Part shown: positions 1 through 11,672 of the stretch, in pieces
Position numbering within the stretch: the first letter of the stretch is position 1
Layout of the letters: the number at the start of each line of letters is the position of its first letter
Source: Rhodosporidiobolus odoratus
Lineage: Eukaryota > Basidiomycota > Microbotryomycetes > Sporidiobolales > Sporidiobolaceae
Reading direction: 5' to 3'
DNA: 64,000 nt
NCBI GenBank assembly: GCA_034387635.1
Contig: JAOANU010000003.1
Span: 1,178,001-1,242,000 of the forward strand
Notes under the pieces: generated by a model
What the model saw: only the letters and a program-made list of their open reading frames with translations
What the model was told of the DNA's origin: nothing
The model's database searches: none
Translations under genes and position numbers: made by a program

Positions 1-49
1 GTCGGCTTTGATGAACCCGAGTTTTGGCTGGATCCAGGGAAAACGAGCG

Positions 50-2386
50 TTAGCATCTTGGCTTTGACGCACAATGAAAAGAAAGGAAGCGTACGATGAT
101 CGGCTCGCCCTCCAAGAACCCAAGCATCGCCGCCCTCTTCGCCGCATCCCCCTCTTTGAGTGCATCTCCACCCTGCGCCGCCGTAAGGGCCTTGACCATC
201 TTCCTAACCCTCATGAGAGCCTGCAGATCCTCCTTAGTCTCGACCGTCACTTCCGACAGCTTTGGCGCGCCTGATGTAGCAGGAGAAAAGGACGGGGAGG
301 GACCGCGTCGAGGAGTCGCGCCGGCGGCGGGAGAAGCGGAAGGTGTACCTGGCGCGGGCGATTGGCCAGGCAGGGTAAGGGGAAGTGAAGGTCGGGGACC
401 GCGGCGTTGTGCCGAGGCGGGAAGGGCGGGAGGGGGAGCCCGAGCTTTGCCCTTGTCTTTCGACGTGGACGCAATGCCATTTGCGCCGGCGGAGGAGTTG
501 AGGAAGTCGACGTAGCGAACTTCGGCGAGGAGGGCTAGGTTGTCGAGCGCACTTGGTGCTGCGGAGGCGCTCGTTGAGGGCTCGCCGTCTGATTCTTCTT
601 CATCGGAACTGGTGAGGTCGCTAAGAGGGGAGGAGTTGCCGCTGTCGTAGCCTGAAGCAGCTTGCTTCCGAGGTGATCGGCCGTTGCGATGGTTCCTACA
701 GGCAGCTGGGTCGTCAGATCTGCCCGAACAGGCACACGAAAACACTGAACGCACTTGAGTGTTGGTTTCCGCCTCGTCCTCGGCCCATCTTTGCATCTTC
801 CCCAAAAGTCCAGAATAACGTGTTGTTCCGGCACCTGATACCGCACTCGGTTCACCACCATCTCTTCGACATCAACCTCCATCCCCTTCTCCTTTGAAGG
901 AACAATCACGATGTCGCCGTTGTTGGGTTGGTCTCGATAGTCAACAGGGATGGTCTGAATAGTCTTCGGTACGCGCTTCTTGGGCTGCGGGGCAGTAAAA
1001 CCATCTGAGCACTCTGTACACAACCACAAGGACAGGGTGGAAACTAGGCGCACGACGATGTGCTCGGAATGCAACGGACACATCCACTTCCTCGTCGGAG
1101 GTGGCATGCCCGTCATAGGCGGGTCCAAACAATCCAAGTGCCAATGTTGATCGCAAAAGTCACACGAGATGATGCGACGGTGCTTTTGAGGCTCGGCGGA
1201 CCCGTCACAGTTGTAGCAGACGATGCTCTTGCCATTCTTGTCTTTGAGTCGGTAGCCATCTCGATCTTCTTGTCCGATCGCTCGACCCCTGCAGGTACCT
1301 ACAGGTTCAGCGAATCCCAGCGGAATGAGAGAGATGGGGAGGAAAACGCACGTGATCTTGGAAGGTGGTCGGTGCTCCATCGCATCGAGGAATTCTCCGC
1401 TCGTACCAGACGCGACTGTCTCAAAGAGTAAGCATGCTGATCGCGAGTCCGACGCAACAGCGAAGGAAGAAGCGCCTCACCATGCTTGAAGAAACCCTTG
1501 AGCTCGTTCGATAGCGAGAACTGTTTCGGATTCTCCGTTTCGACCTTGTAGACCAGGTCGCTGAAGAAGCTGCGAGGCAGCTTTTCGGGAGGTGACTGCA
1601 GTGCAGAGAACGAACGATGAGATCAGACGCGATGTATGGAGAAGAAGAAGAAAAGACCGAGGACTAACCGCTGCTGCCCTGCAAGACTTGCAATACCAAC
1701 TCTCCTCGGGCACTTCGTCCATCTCGAGAGGCGGTTCGAGGCACTGAAAGTGGAAGGAGCGGAGGCAACCACCCTCACAGCAGAGGAAATGACCTTTCCC
1801 GCCGCAAGCGTCACAGAAATCGTTGTTTGCCTGAGTGGTGAGAGGGAAGAAGAACGTCAGCGTCGCACGAGGCATGGATGCAGAGAACCTCGAGAAAGAC
1901 TGACCATCATGACCTCTTCTCCTCCAGCAGCAGCGCCTCGCCGGCCGAGCTGTTTGCCTGTTTTAGCCGGACTGTGGTTGAGAAGGGGGAGAGAGGCTGA
2001 ATGAGCGGGGGATACGGGCAGCGAACGAGCGGGATGTAGACGCACCTGACTTTGACATTCTTGGGACGCTTGGCTCGAGGCAAAGGACCTGAAGCTGCGA
2101 GAGTGCGTTTGCCTCCTTCAGCGGGAGCAGCGCCATCTGGTGCTGGACCTGAAGCGGCGGCTGCGGCAGCCGCTGCGGCTTTAGGGTCGACTGGCGGGGC
2201 AGGTAACGGTTCTTCGACGGCGCCGGTTCCAAAGGCTTCAAGTTCTTGCTTGACGAGCGGGTCTTCGGGGTCGACCGTGAGGAGAGGGTCGTCTTCGTCT
2301 AATCCTCCGGTTACTCCTCCTCCTCCTTGTGGATCCGGTGTACCTTCTTGATTGGCTGCAGAACCGACTGAAGAGGCGCGCGTCAT
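50..2386 (-). CDS. RCO1: Rco1-like double-PHD-finger chromatin protein (Rpd3S-type subunit)
   Basis: Multi-exon gene. The ATG at 2386 opens an acidic, alanine-rich N-terminus that ends in a basic RAKRPKNVKV stretch. The next exon carries a PHD finger starting NNDFCDACGGKGHFLCC and closing WYCKSC. A second Cys/His finger follows (CYNCDGS, then CDFCDQHWHLDCLDPP and WMCPLH). A later exon holds a mixed, partly basic segment that includes VILDFWGKMQRWAEDEAE, and the C-terminus is Ser/Pro-rich. In fungi, two PHD fingers in this order and spacing are typical of Rco1/Cph1, the subunit of the small Rpd3 histone deacetylase complex that binds H3 tails and nucleosomes and suppresses cryptic transcription. 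The last exon reads to the stop at 50-52; the exact stop could change if a further intron lies at the left edge. Family call is good; membership of Rpd3S is inferred. Confidence 0.8.
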
Positions 2387-3772
2387 GACTGCAAAGGCGA
2401 GACAAGCAAGGGTATCGAGGGAAAAAAAGAAGGAAGAAGAGGGAGGCCAACCCAAGGCGCGGCCAAACCCATGTCAGGTTTTTCTCCCTCATTTCTCACC
2501 CAAATCTCACAATTCAGCCTCGTACGAGACTCGTCTGACTAGAATCTCTACGTTGGGCAAGTTTGCAAGCGAGCTCCTATTGAAGAGAGCAAGAACGACG
2601 CAAATCTCCCGCTCAGCTTGACGTGGTCCGCCTATCTCTAGTCTTCCAACCCTGTCATCACGAGCGCATCCTACGAGAACCCCTCTACTACGTACATGAG
2701 CCACTTCGGCTGCTCCTGAGCACCTGCACAAGCGCAGAAGAACGTCAGTACGCGAGGCAGACCAGATAGGAGGTTCCGGGTGGAGGCCGGTCTTTGGGTG
2801 CAAAGCCAGAAGTTGCTGGCAAAGAGAAGCGTAGGGCGTACACAGTAGGCTGCCAGCTACCGCCCAAGGCGCTCCCCGAGGAATGCGCACGCACCTGCGA
2901 TCCGCATATCGAGGGCGGCGAGAAGGGTTGGAAATCGAAGGCTGGTTTCGGCGTTTTTGGCCCATCAGATCACAGGTACATCAAAACGATCGAGTACAGT
3001 ACCGATCTGCACGGTTAGCGAAAGAGAAGAGCGAAAGAAACCCGAGGCGGCGGATCGTCGGAAGCGGGACTGCGCTGAGAAGGCCCCATCGGACGACAGG
3101 CGGCGGCGGTTCGGGCGGGCGGATGGTGCGGCAGTGGCTGATAGAGATACGACGGCATGCGATCGTTCGACTCAGCGAGGTAGGCGAGAAGAGGTGCCTC
3201 ACGTCAGCCGGATTTGGGCGCGAGGAAAACGGGTGCTCAAGGGCGTGACTGCCGTGTGGAGCTCCCTGGCCCGAGCAGCACGCTGACTAGGCGCTGAAGG
3301 CCTTGCGAGAAGGCCTTGCGAGGGCTTGCTGCGCCCTTGGCCAGCGCAGAACGGGAGACGGGGCCAAGTGAGGCGGAAGCGGCTGAGGGGTAACGAGCTC
3401 GTCAGATCAGACTGAAGAGGAAGCACCGGCAAGAAGAGGGCTTACGAATCGAGCTCGGATACACATGCTGTGAACTGAATCAGACCTGATAGCTGTGTAG
3501 GCGAGAGTAGCTGTGTGTGCTGGATCGCTGCCAAGTCGAGCGAGTTTTGAGGGGGAGATGTAGCGGGTAAAGGAGGGGTAGGCACAGGTAGCTTGGTTCG
3601 GAGATAGTGGACACGTGACTGAGCGTTTACAGGAGTTTGCGAGTCCTGGCAAGAGCGAGGTTGGTTGATGCCACGGCATCTCATCTCATACTGTAATCTC
3701 TCCCCACTCGAGACTAGTGCTTGCTTTGCATCGTCGCAGTCGACTGCCACACGCACCTTGAATGGAGTTACA
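2387..3772. other. Long intergenic region between divergent RCO1-like and COG1 genes
   Basis: About 1.4 kb, the longest gene-free stretch in the window. Open frames here have no recognisable domain and odd composition (Arg/Pro/Cys-rich), so I treat them as chance. It must hold both promoters. A perfect 13-base tandem duplication lies at 3296-3321. No tRNA, rRNA or transposon signature was seen. Confidence 0.6.
3296..3321. repeat. 13-bp perfect tandem duplication
   Basis: The unit gaaggccttgcga occurs twice head to tail, and a related gggcttg follows. Each unit contains the palindrome aaggcctt. It lies in the long intergenic region upstream of COG1; function unknown. Confidence 0.8.
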
Positions 3773-6700
3773 ATGAGCACGAGCAGAGCAGCAAGTGAAC
3801 CACCAAACACATCACTCTACACCTCCACTCCAACTCGACGACGACCTGGTCCATCCATTCTCTCGCCTCTCTCAACTTCATCTCCCAACGATTCTTACAG
3901 ATCTACCAACTACCAGCACTCGATAATCTCACACGGTTCACTACCCACGCTGTCCCGCTACCTCCCTTCCCCGTCGTCCGTCTACGGGGGTACCGGCACT
4001 TCACCCTTTTCCGCCACCGCATCCCAAGCCGGTTCAATCGCTACTACCGCAAACCCCAACACACCACACCGATTCTCTCGAGGTCATGCAAGGAGGAAAC
4101 AGCCGGGAACCCACCATGCCGTACCCAGAGGCGGCGACCCTGACGCCCTCGACTTGATGGCGCTCGAAGAACCCGACGAGGTGTTTCGCCTGTTCGGCGT
4201 CAGGGACGTCCGCAAGCTCGAAAAGAGAGCCAGGTGCGTCCTCCTTCCCCCTGGTGCGCCCTTGTCTTCGCGAGAGATGCTGACACCGTGCCTTGCTCTT
4301 CTTTTCCAGCGATGCCGCCGCGGCCAAGGTTGCCGAACTGCGATCCATGGTCGGAGAACGGTATCGAGACCTACTCGCTGCCGCAGACTCGATCGTGCGC
4401 ATGCGAACAGCCGCGGAAAAGCTGGTGGATCGGCTAGATGTGGTGGATGATGCGGTTCAGGGAGCGGGAGCTGCCATCCCAGGTGGGCCTTTTCTCGTGC
4501 CTTCCTGCCCTGCATGGCCTATGCTCAAGTCCTCCTCCTCCTCACAGACACGCCTACCAAATCGCTCGCGTCTCGCCGTTTCAGCCAAAGACCCGCTTCC
4601 CCATCTCAGCAACGCACCCTTTCCTCCGCACCTACCCTGTCTCTCACCATTCACCTCCTCCTGTCGATACCTTCCCTCGTCCACGCGCATCTCGAGTCTT
4701 CGGACTTTTTCTCGGCCGCAAGGCTCGAAGCGCTCGGCCAAGCCGTGTATCGTGAGCTGTCGCACTTCGAACCGGAGGACGATGCGGAAGTCCTCATGGA
4801 CATCAAAGGGGAGCCAAAGAGCTTGATGGAAGCATTCCCGATCGTGGCGAAGCAGCAAGAAGCGTTGAGTGCTTTGAAGCCCCTCATCTTGCGGCGAGCG
4901 TTGGCGGACTTGCGAGATTGGGAAGCGGATCCAGCAGTATGTCCCGCGCTTTCCTCTTCCCTGATCAACATCCTTACGCCTTGCTATGATGTAGACTACT
5001 GCTAGGACCCTTGCCGCTATCACCCTTCTCCAGGGTTCAACCTCTTCTTCCGCCTTGCGCACCCTCCTCTCTGCACGCTCTGAAGTCCTTTCCAGCATCA
5101 TCAACGCGCCTTCATCCTCCCGAGCAGACACATCGGCAGTCACTTCCTCTCTACAACGGGTGCTTGGACTCGTCTTGCGGACCGTCGAAGGTGTGACGGC
5201 GACCTTTGGTGCGGACGACGGAACCGCCGAAGGCTCCCTTCCCCGGCTTTTGAGAGAAGTTGAGCGACCTTCTTTGCTGGAAATGACAGCCCCAGACGGG
5301 ACAGACACGAACGCTCTTGCTCCTATTCTCACCACCCTACCCAACTACGCTACGCTCTCCCGACATTTGCCCCTATCTCTCTTGACCTTCACGCCCTCCC
5401 TGTCAGACTCCGACGCCGCTAACGTCCTTGCAACAACCGAATCAGTCTCCTCCGAGATAGTATCTTGGATTTCCGATGCCGTCAACCTCATCGACTCGGG
5501 CGTACAATCCTGGATCGCGGCTCTCACCTCGTCTCCCTCGACCGGTGCCAAACCCCTCTCCCACCTCCGTACCACGCTCTTCCAAACCCTTTCTTCTCCG
5601 CCTTCACAGTCTTCCGCCTCTTCAGTTTCGTGCTCCAACCTTCTCCTGTCCCGCCTCTCCCGAACCCTCGAATCCCGCCTCGAACAAGTCTATACCGCCC
5701 AACTTTCTTCCCTTGTCGAACGCGTGAAACCTTCCCTCGAGACACTACTCCTTGCCTTACCAGGTGACGACGCGACGAACGACCGGGATCCCATCAAATG
5801 GCTTTTCGAAGCACCGTTCGAGTTTCCCTCTTCATCATCATCGTCATCTTCGTCGACGACAGCGGATGCACCTTTCGAGCTCTTTTTGGGTAACGTACAG
5901 AAGAGGGTTGGAGCGAGGAGTCCGCTAGTGGATCGGGGAGTTGGGGAGTTGGAACGCGCTGCGAGGGAGGTTAGAGCGGATTTGGACGAGTGGTTTGGGT
6001 CTGGGTCGGCGGCTTCCACTTCTCCGTTCACCGTCGCCACCGCTGACGTAGGGGACGATGACACACGCTTGAGGGGGGACTATGTTCAAGCTGCGCGGAG
6101 GGCGTTTGAGGGAGTGGCCGAGAGGTTGGCGCAGGTTTTGGGGGAGGTGGAAGGGGAAGTTGATGCAGCGTTGTTTGTGAGCAACTTCATACGAGGTTTG
6201 GTGAGTAGTGGGGAGTTTGCAAGGGGGTTGTTGTTGGGCGCAGTGGGCGAGAGTGGGCAAAGTCCAGGTGCGCCTATATCTTTCCTTCCACTCCCAAAGT
6301 AGCCCAGACCACTCACTCACCCTGTTACCGCTTTCTTTGCAGAACGAGCTATTCTAGAGAGCTGGTACGATCGCCTCTCGGCGCTTCAAGAGCGCTCGCT
6401 CGGCGCGTGGAGGGACGCGGCGGTCAAACAGGCCGTGAGGCGAGTCGAAGAAGGGATGAAAGAAGCTGCTGTTGGAGGGTTCGCTGCTTGGGCTTGGGAC
6501 GGTGCGCTCCCTCTTCTTTCGTAGCCTGTGCTACTTCGTGGTGTGCTGACGCACCTCGTTGCAGCTTCCCGCGCCTCGAATTCCGACGGTTCCGCTCTCC
6601 CCTCTGCCCCGTCGCCCGCCCTCCTCGCCGCCCTCCACTCTCTCACATCCTCCCTCCATCGCCTGCCCCTCACACGCACCTCCGACCGCGCTACTTCTCG

Positions 6701-7293
6701 ATCGCTCCTCCTGGCCTTCTCCGCCGACGCCGCGACGGTTGCTGTCGACTTTGCGGCGAAACTCGAGTCGCTCTTGGGTTCTGAAGAGCGGGGAGAGCGG
6801 ATACGAGAGACGTCGGCTCAGGCGGCTTGGGATGTGAGAATGGTTAGCCAGATTGTCGAGTTGGCTGGAGGGAAGTCGGCTTCTCAAGGACAATGGGAAG
6901 AGCTGGAAGAGAGGTTCTTGCGCGTGGTACGTCAGATTCCCTTTCCGTTTTGTGTCTCTGTATCGCAAGTTCGCCGATCCTGATAAGTTCTTTCTGCAGG
7001 CTGCTCCGTCTGTCTCTGCAGATCTCTCCTCCCTGCGCGAGACCCTATCCTCGTCCACGCACCTGTACCTCCAGCGTACTCAATCTATCTTCGCGCCCCT
7101 GCTTCCCTCTTTCCCTTCCTCGACTGCCTCAGCCAATGGCGCGACCAAACCCATCTCCTTCTCCTTGCAGCGTTTCCTCCCTCTCGGTCCCCCACCGAGC
7201 AGTACCACCTCGAGCGCTACAGCAGTCGGGACGCTCACACCTGGGTTGGTCAAACCTGGACCTAGGTTGGGGTTGCTACCTACAAGGGGTTGA
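3773..7293 (+). CDS. COG1: Conserved oligomeric Golgi complex subunit 1 (Cog1)
   Basis: The ATG at 3773 opens a Ser/Thr/Pro-rich leader of about 130 residues. The Cog1/Vps51-type N-terminal helix then appears: EPDEVFRLFGVRDVRKLEKR, an intron at about 4234-4309, and AAKVAELRSMVGERYRDLL followed by AADSIVRMRTAAEKLVDRLD. Cog1 is a lobe-A/lobe-B linking subunit of the COG tether, which captures intra-Golgi retrograde vesicles. The long helical remainder is interrupted by a Ser run near 5825-5860 and small introns near 4480-4545, 4935-4995, 6265-6342, 6503-6563 and 6926-7000. The protein ends SLQRFLPLGPPPS...LLPTRG with the stop at 7291-7293. The N-terminal signature makes the family firm; the rest is poorly conserved, as is usual for Cog1. 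It converges with KEX2. Confidence 0.88.
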
Positions 7294-7521
7294 GCGCGGG
7301 GCGAGTGGTTCTTCGTTTCTGCAGTTTTTCGAGTCGCCCGTGCAGTAATTTTGTCGCTTCTTCCTCTTCTCAGAACAGATGCTCCCTTATTGCGCGCTTT
7401 GCCGAGTCCATGTGCGGAAGAAACGGTAGGATGATTTTCAATGATGAGAAAGAACTCGCCGCTGGTGCAAAATCGAGGCAACGCAGCTACACGCGACAAG
7501 AGAAGTGCCCTCCGTGTTCCC

Positions 7522-10500
7522 TCATTCCGAAAACTCTTCCCTCGCCCGTCGTTCCTGCTCTGCAACCGTGAGGGGTTCGTGACGAGCTGATCCGGCTGCT
7601 GAAGCGCGACGAGGAAGATGACCGTCATCGTCGCTGTCCTGCATATCCGCAAACCAAGTCACAAAGTCAGCTCTCGTGGCCACTCGGCAGCTAGATATAG
7701 TTGATCTAGTGAAAAAGACGCACCGGATCATCCCTAAACGGTCCCTCCTGCAACTCGATCGAAGCTCTCTTCCTCGTCGTCGGGGGCCGTTCCGAATCAC
7801 TCTCATCCTCATCCTCGTCATCCGAATTCAACGCAAAAGCGTTAAACAACTCCCTTGTCCTCCCACTGCCTCTCCTTCCCTCCTCCCCAGCCCCATCACC
7901 ACCTCCTCCTCCACTCAATCTAACCCTCCCCCGTTCCATAGCGCTCATAGGAACCAAATCCTCCCCATCCTGATCACTGTAATCATCATCCTCGAAGTCG
8001 GTCGCAGGAGCGAACGCATACCCTCCCCTTCCACCCGCACCTCCACCCGCCCCATCTTTCCGTTGGCGATGTCGTCTCAAGAGGAAGAAGGCTGCGACTC
8101 CGGCGATGAAGACGATGATGGTACCGAATGCGACGAAGAGCCAGGTTGTAGATCCGACGAGGGACGACAGTCCGGCCAAGTAACCTGGGGTTTGGTCGTA
8201 CAGGCTTGTGCTCGTGTTGGATGAGGATGTTGCAGAAAGTGGGGAGGACGTGGAGGTCGAGGTGAGGGAGGGGGTCGAAGCCGGAAGGGAGTAATCAATT
8301 TCGTCGAGTTGAGATCCGGCGTCGGGATCTTCTTCTACCGCTCCCGAGGTGGTCGAAGAGGTCTCGGCAGCGGTGGCAGGAGACGGTGTAGTGATGGAAG
8401 TCGGGTGGTACCCATCAGCGAAGGAGGAGTGCGCCTCACCCGTCGCTTCAGCATGATCGTCGGGCAAGTGAACCGTAGGCTTGACGTAAGCCTTGGTCGG
8501 TTCGAGAATGCCAGACGTCGCCTCAGTCGTCGTCATGACGGGGACCGGAAGCGGCTGCTCTTCTTCCGACGGCTCGTTGTTGTATTCCATCGGGAGTTGA
8601 TAGGGCGTGGCGAGAGAAGCATCGACCGAAGAGCCCCAGAGCTGTATGGAGAAAGAGTGGAAGGTTCCGGTCTTGCCATTGCTCTGGCGGTCGCGAACGC
8701 GTAGAGTCCAGGTACCGACGGGGTCCTCGTCCCTGCGCGAAGCAGAGTAGGAAAAAGTCAGAAGGGGCCGAGAATAGAAACACAAGGAGGATGGGAGCAG
8801 AAGGGCAGAGAGAGACACAACGCACCAGTGCTTGACGCTCATAAACACCCAACCCATCATACCGTCCGGACTCTCATCGAACCTCCTCGGCCTCGCCAAA
8901 ATACTCTTCATCCCCCTCGGCGAATCCAACTCAACCTCGATGTTTCCCCTCCTCTGATGTTGCACAAACACAGTAATCGTCACATGTTCCAGTTTCTCAA
9001 AGTTGGCTTGGGCCAGCTCGGCGCGGGTCACTTCGAGCGAGGCAATCGCGCCACTTTCCGTGATGGGGACGCCTTGACCTGCGACGGCGTTGATGGGACG
9101 CGCGATAGGCGATGTCCACCAGGCCTGAGGTTTGACCAGTTCCCAACGTTTCGCGAGGTCGACGATCGCCCAGGCGTCAAGCTTGCCGAAACCGTACTTG
9201 TGGTTGTAGGGGCGGCCGGAAGCGGTCATCTGCCAGTCGGGGTCGTTCGGGTTGATCTGGACGGCGGTGCGGACGCAGAGGTGCTGCATGTCGCGCCAGG
9301 TGAGGTCGGGTCTGAGTAGCAGAGGGAAAGTATAGAAAGAAGGAGGAAAGGATGAAGGCCGACGAAAGAAAGGGGTTCGGGAGAAAGCGCAGAAAGAGAA
9401 GGAGACAATCAGCACGAGCACGTCGCAAAAGAAGCGGCGAGACGCACCGAACTTCGAGCACCAGGGCAAAGATGCCTGCTGCAATGGGAGCCGCGGCCGA
9501 AGTACCGCCATGTCGGTCGGTGCAAGTGCGCTTGCCTACATCGGTAGTGTGCTGTGACAGCCAGTGCGCGAAGAGTCAGATACGGCTCCAGAGCCAGGAC
9601 TGGAGGGAGGACAGAGTTGCGCACGATATTGTCCCCGGACCCCGAAGAATAAGTCACGACCATATTGGCCGAACAAGCCTCGGAATAAAACGGATGCAAC
9701 CCCTTCCTATCAATAGCGCCCACCGTGATACTCATCAAACTATTCGTATACCCATCAAAGTTACACTGATCATCCACCGCCCCTCCATTCCCGCTCGCAA
9801 AGACAAAGATACTGCCTTTGCCCTTTCGACCGTTCTGAACGCCGTTGAGCATGGCTTTGACGATTAACCGACCGGGAGCCTCCATTGATCGACCATCATC
9901 TGGAGGACCCCACGAACAAGAGTAGATGTCGTTGCTCTGGTACCCATAGTTGAGTGACGAGGCTTCGTCCGCATCCGAGATGGAGGCGGAGAGGATTCGA
10001 ATGCCGGCGATACCGGCTCCATGCGCGACACCGACGCCGCAAACATCGTTCTTGACGGCGGCGATTTCGCCGGCGCAGCGAGTACCGTGTTGATCGTCGG
10101 AAAGTCGAGGTTCGGGTAGAGGGGTGTTGTCGTTGTAGTCCCAAGATCCTTCGGCGTGCTGGCGAAAGTGTATGAGAAAAAAGTCAGGACTAGGCTGTGT
10201 AACCTGCGGGCTAGGCCAGCAGAGCTGACTGTAGAGGCTGAGTATGTAACGAGCGCGATACGTACGAAATTAGCCGCCAGATCATCCGAATGCATATCCA
10301 ATCCATCATCCACAATCGCGACATTCACGCCCGTCCCGACCACCCCCTGCTCCCATACCCCTGTGACGTTGATCGAGTTCTCCTGCATGACTCCATTGAC
10401 GAGATGCCACTGCTTCGACCACAAGGGATCGAGGATGTTGAACTGTTGTCGAACACGGTCGACTACGCCGGCGGCTTGACGGGCTACTCGATGCAGAGGT

Positions 10501-11204
10501 GTTGAAGGGAAAAACGAATCGTCGGAGGAGGAAGAAGAAGGGGTGAGCGGGAGGAAGGCGCGTCGTTGCATGCGCTCGAGGAGAGTGGTTGAAGGCGGGA
10601 GGACGGGGAGATCCCGCTTGGCGCGAAGACGCGGGACTTGGGCTTCGAGAGAGCGAATTAAACGGCGATCGAGGACAATAGGCGAGGTACGTTTCGACAA
10701 GGGCGAGGTAGAGGGAGAAAAGGAAGAAGTGGGGTCGAGGTGACCGTTTCGACGTAGGAGATCGTATCGTTCGAGTACCTTGTCCCTCTTGCCTTCTTCC
10801 AGCTGGAGAGACGGCGGAGTGCGCCTTCGAAGACCTGCTTCTCCTGATGCAGTCCCCTCGACTGCGGCAGCTGTCGGTTGTCGGACGGCTGCCCAGTCCT
10901 CGTCGCCCTGCTCCACGACAGTTAGCTCTGCCCTTACCAGGTAGTGACCTCTGAGTTCTCCAACCTGTTCGACGTGTTCTGCACCGAGTGCACCTGCGAC
11001 GTCGGCTGGAGTAAGGTTGTTGGCCTCGAGTCGGACCTGATCGACTTCGAGTACGTAGTAGCGGTGAGAGGTGTAATGCCTTTTGGCCGGTGTATGTTTG
11101 GCGTGTGTATGAGCTGGTAACGAGGTTGCTGCGAGGAGAGAAAGGAGGATTAGGGATAATGATGAGATGTGGTGCGTGGCGCGAAGGGGAGTAACAATTC
11201 GCAT
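7522..11204 (-). CDS. KEX2: Kexin, Golgi subtilisin-like proprotein convertase
   Basis: Domain order is complete. A signal peptide lies in the first 35 or so residues from the ATG at 11204 (hydrophobic SLSLILLSLLAATSLPA). A prodomain ends at the autocleavage-type site SLEAQVPRLRAKR, near residue 197. The S8 catalytic domain has Asp about 299 (VAIVDDGLD), His in DDQHGTRCAGE, the oxyanion Asn in FASGNGG and Ser in HGGTSAAAP. The P domain ends with TWTLRVRDRQSNGKTGTFHS. A Thr/Ser-rich stalk is followed by one transmembrane helix (WLFVAFGTIIVFIAGVAAFF), then a basic and acidic cytosolic tail. I splice the last exon (7522-7638) across an intron at 7639-7723, because the tail then continues as DSDDDGHLPRRAS instead of stopping at 7706. 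Kex2 cleaves after KR/RR in secretory precursors. A segment of about 60 residues sits between the cleavage site and the catalytic core. Confidence 0.93.
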
Positions 11205-11672
11205 GGCCGATGCGAGCAGTAGGTGCTCGCGCAGATGTCGACTCTCTACTGCACGATGCGATCTGAGGGAAAGAAGAGCGAGAGTGATTCAAGTCGAGCA
11301 GCGTCGCAGCGTCGCAGCGACACTCGCGAGACGTCGAGACGCGAACCTTCCTCACATGCAGCCTGCTACTGGATTGTTCAGGACGAGCACGATCAGGGAC
11401 GATATCGTCGGCGAACGCGCTCTCAGTCTCCCTATCATGCGACCAGTCGATAAGAGAAAAGGAAAATTCGCGAGAGAAAAACCGATTTATGAACGGGTAC
11501 AGCATGCGACTGCCTTGCAAGCAAACCAGAGAGAGGAAGGAAGTTACACAGAGACAGACAATCGAGAGAAGGGAACCCTGGAGATGGCACGGAAAGGTGG
11601 AGAGAAGGAAAAGAGAAAACACAAGGAGAGGCGAAAAAAAAAAAAAAAAAAAACAAGCACACCCACGCACCC
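11205..11672. other. Intergenic region between RFA1 3' end and KEX2 5' end
   Basis: Both genes read leftward, so this stretch combines the RFA1 3' region with the KEX2 promoter and leader. On the transcribed strand it is pyrimidine-rich, with a 20-base homopolymer at its right end. No convincing gene. Confidence 0.6.
11634..11653. repeat. 20-base poly(A)/poly(T) tract
   Basis: Uninterrupted A run on the + strand (T run on the strand of RFA1), beginning 20 bases past the RFA1 stop codon. It may mark the RFA1 3' end or act as a nucleosome-excluding tract; assembly slippage is also possible in such a run. Confidence 0.8.

Noticed and set aside
2507..2965. 152-codon minus-strand frame upstream of the RCO1-like gene
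   Set aside because: No domain, Cys/Arg-rich chance composition, no splice support.
7706..7730. Unspliced stop of the kexin gene at 7706
   Set aside because: A canonical intron (7639-7723) joins to a Ser/Asp/Arg-rich tail exon ending at 7522, which is more like a cytosolic sorting tail.
7676..8224. Plus-strand frame of 182 codons
   Set aside because: Antisense to the kexin tail.
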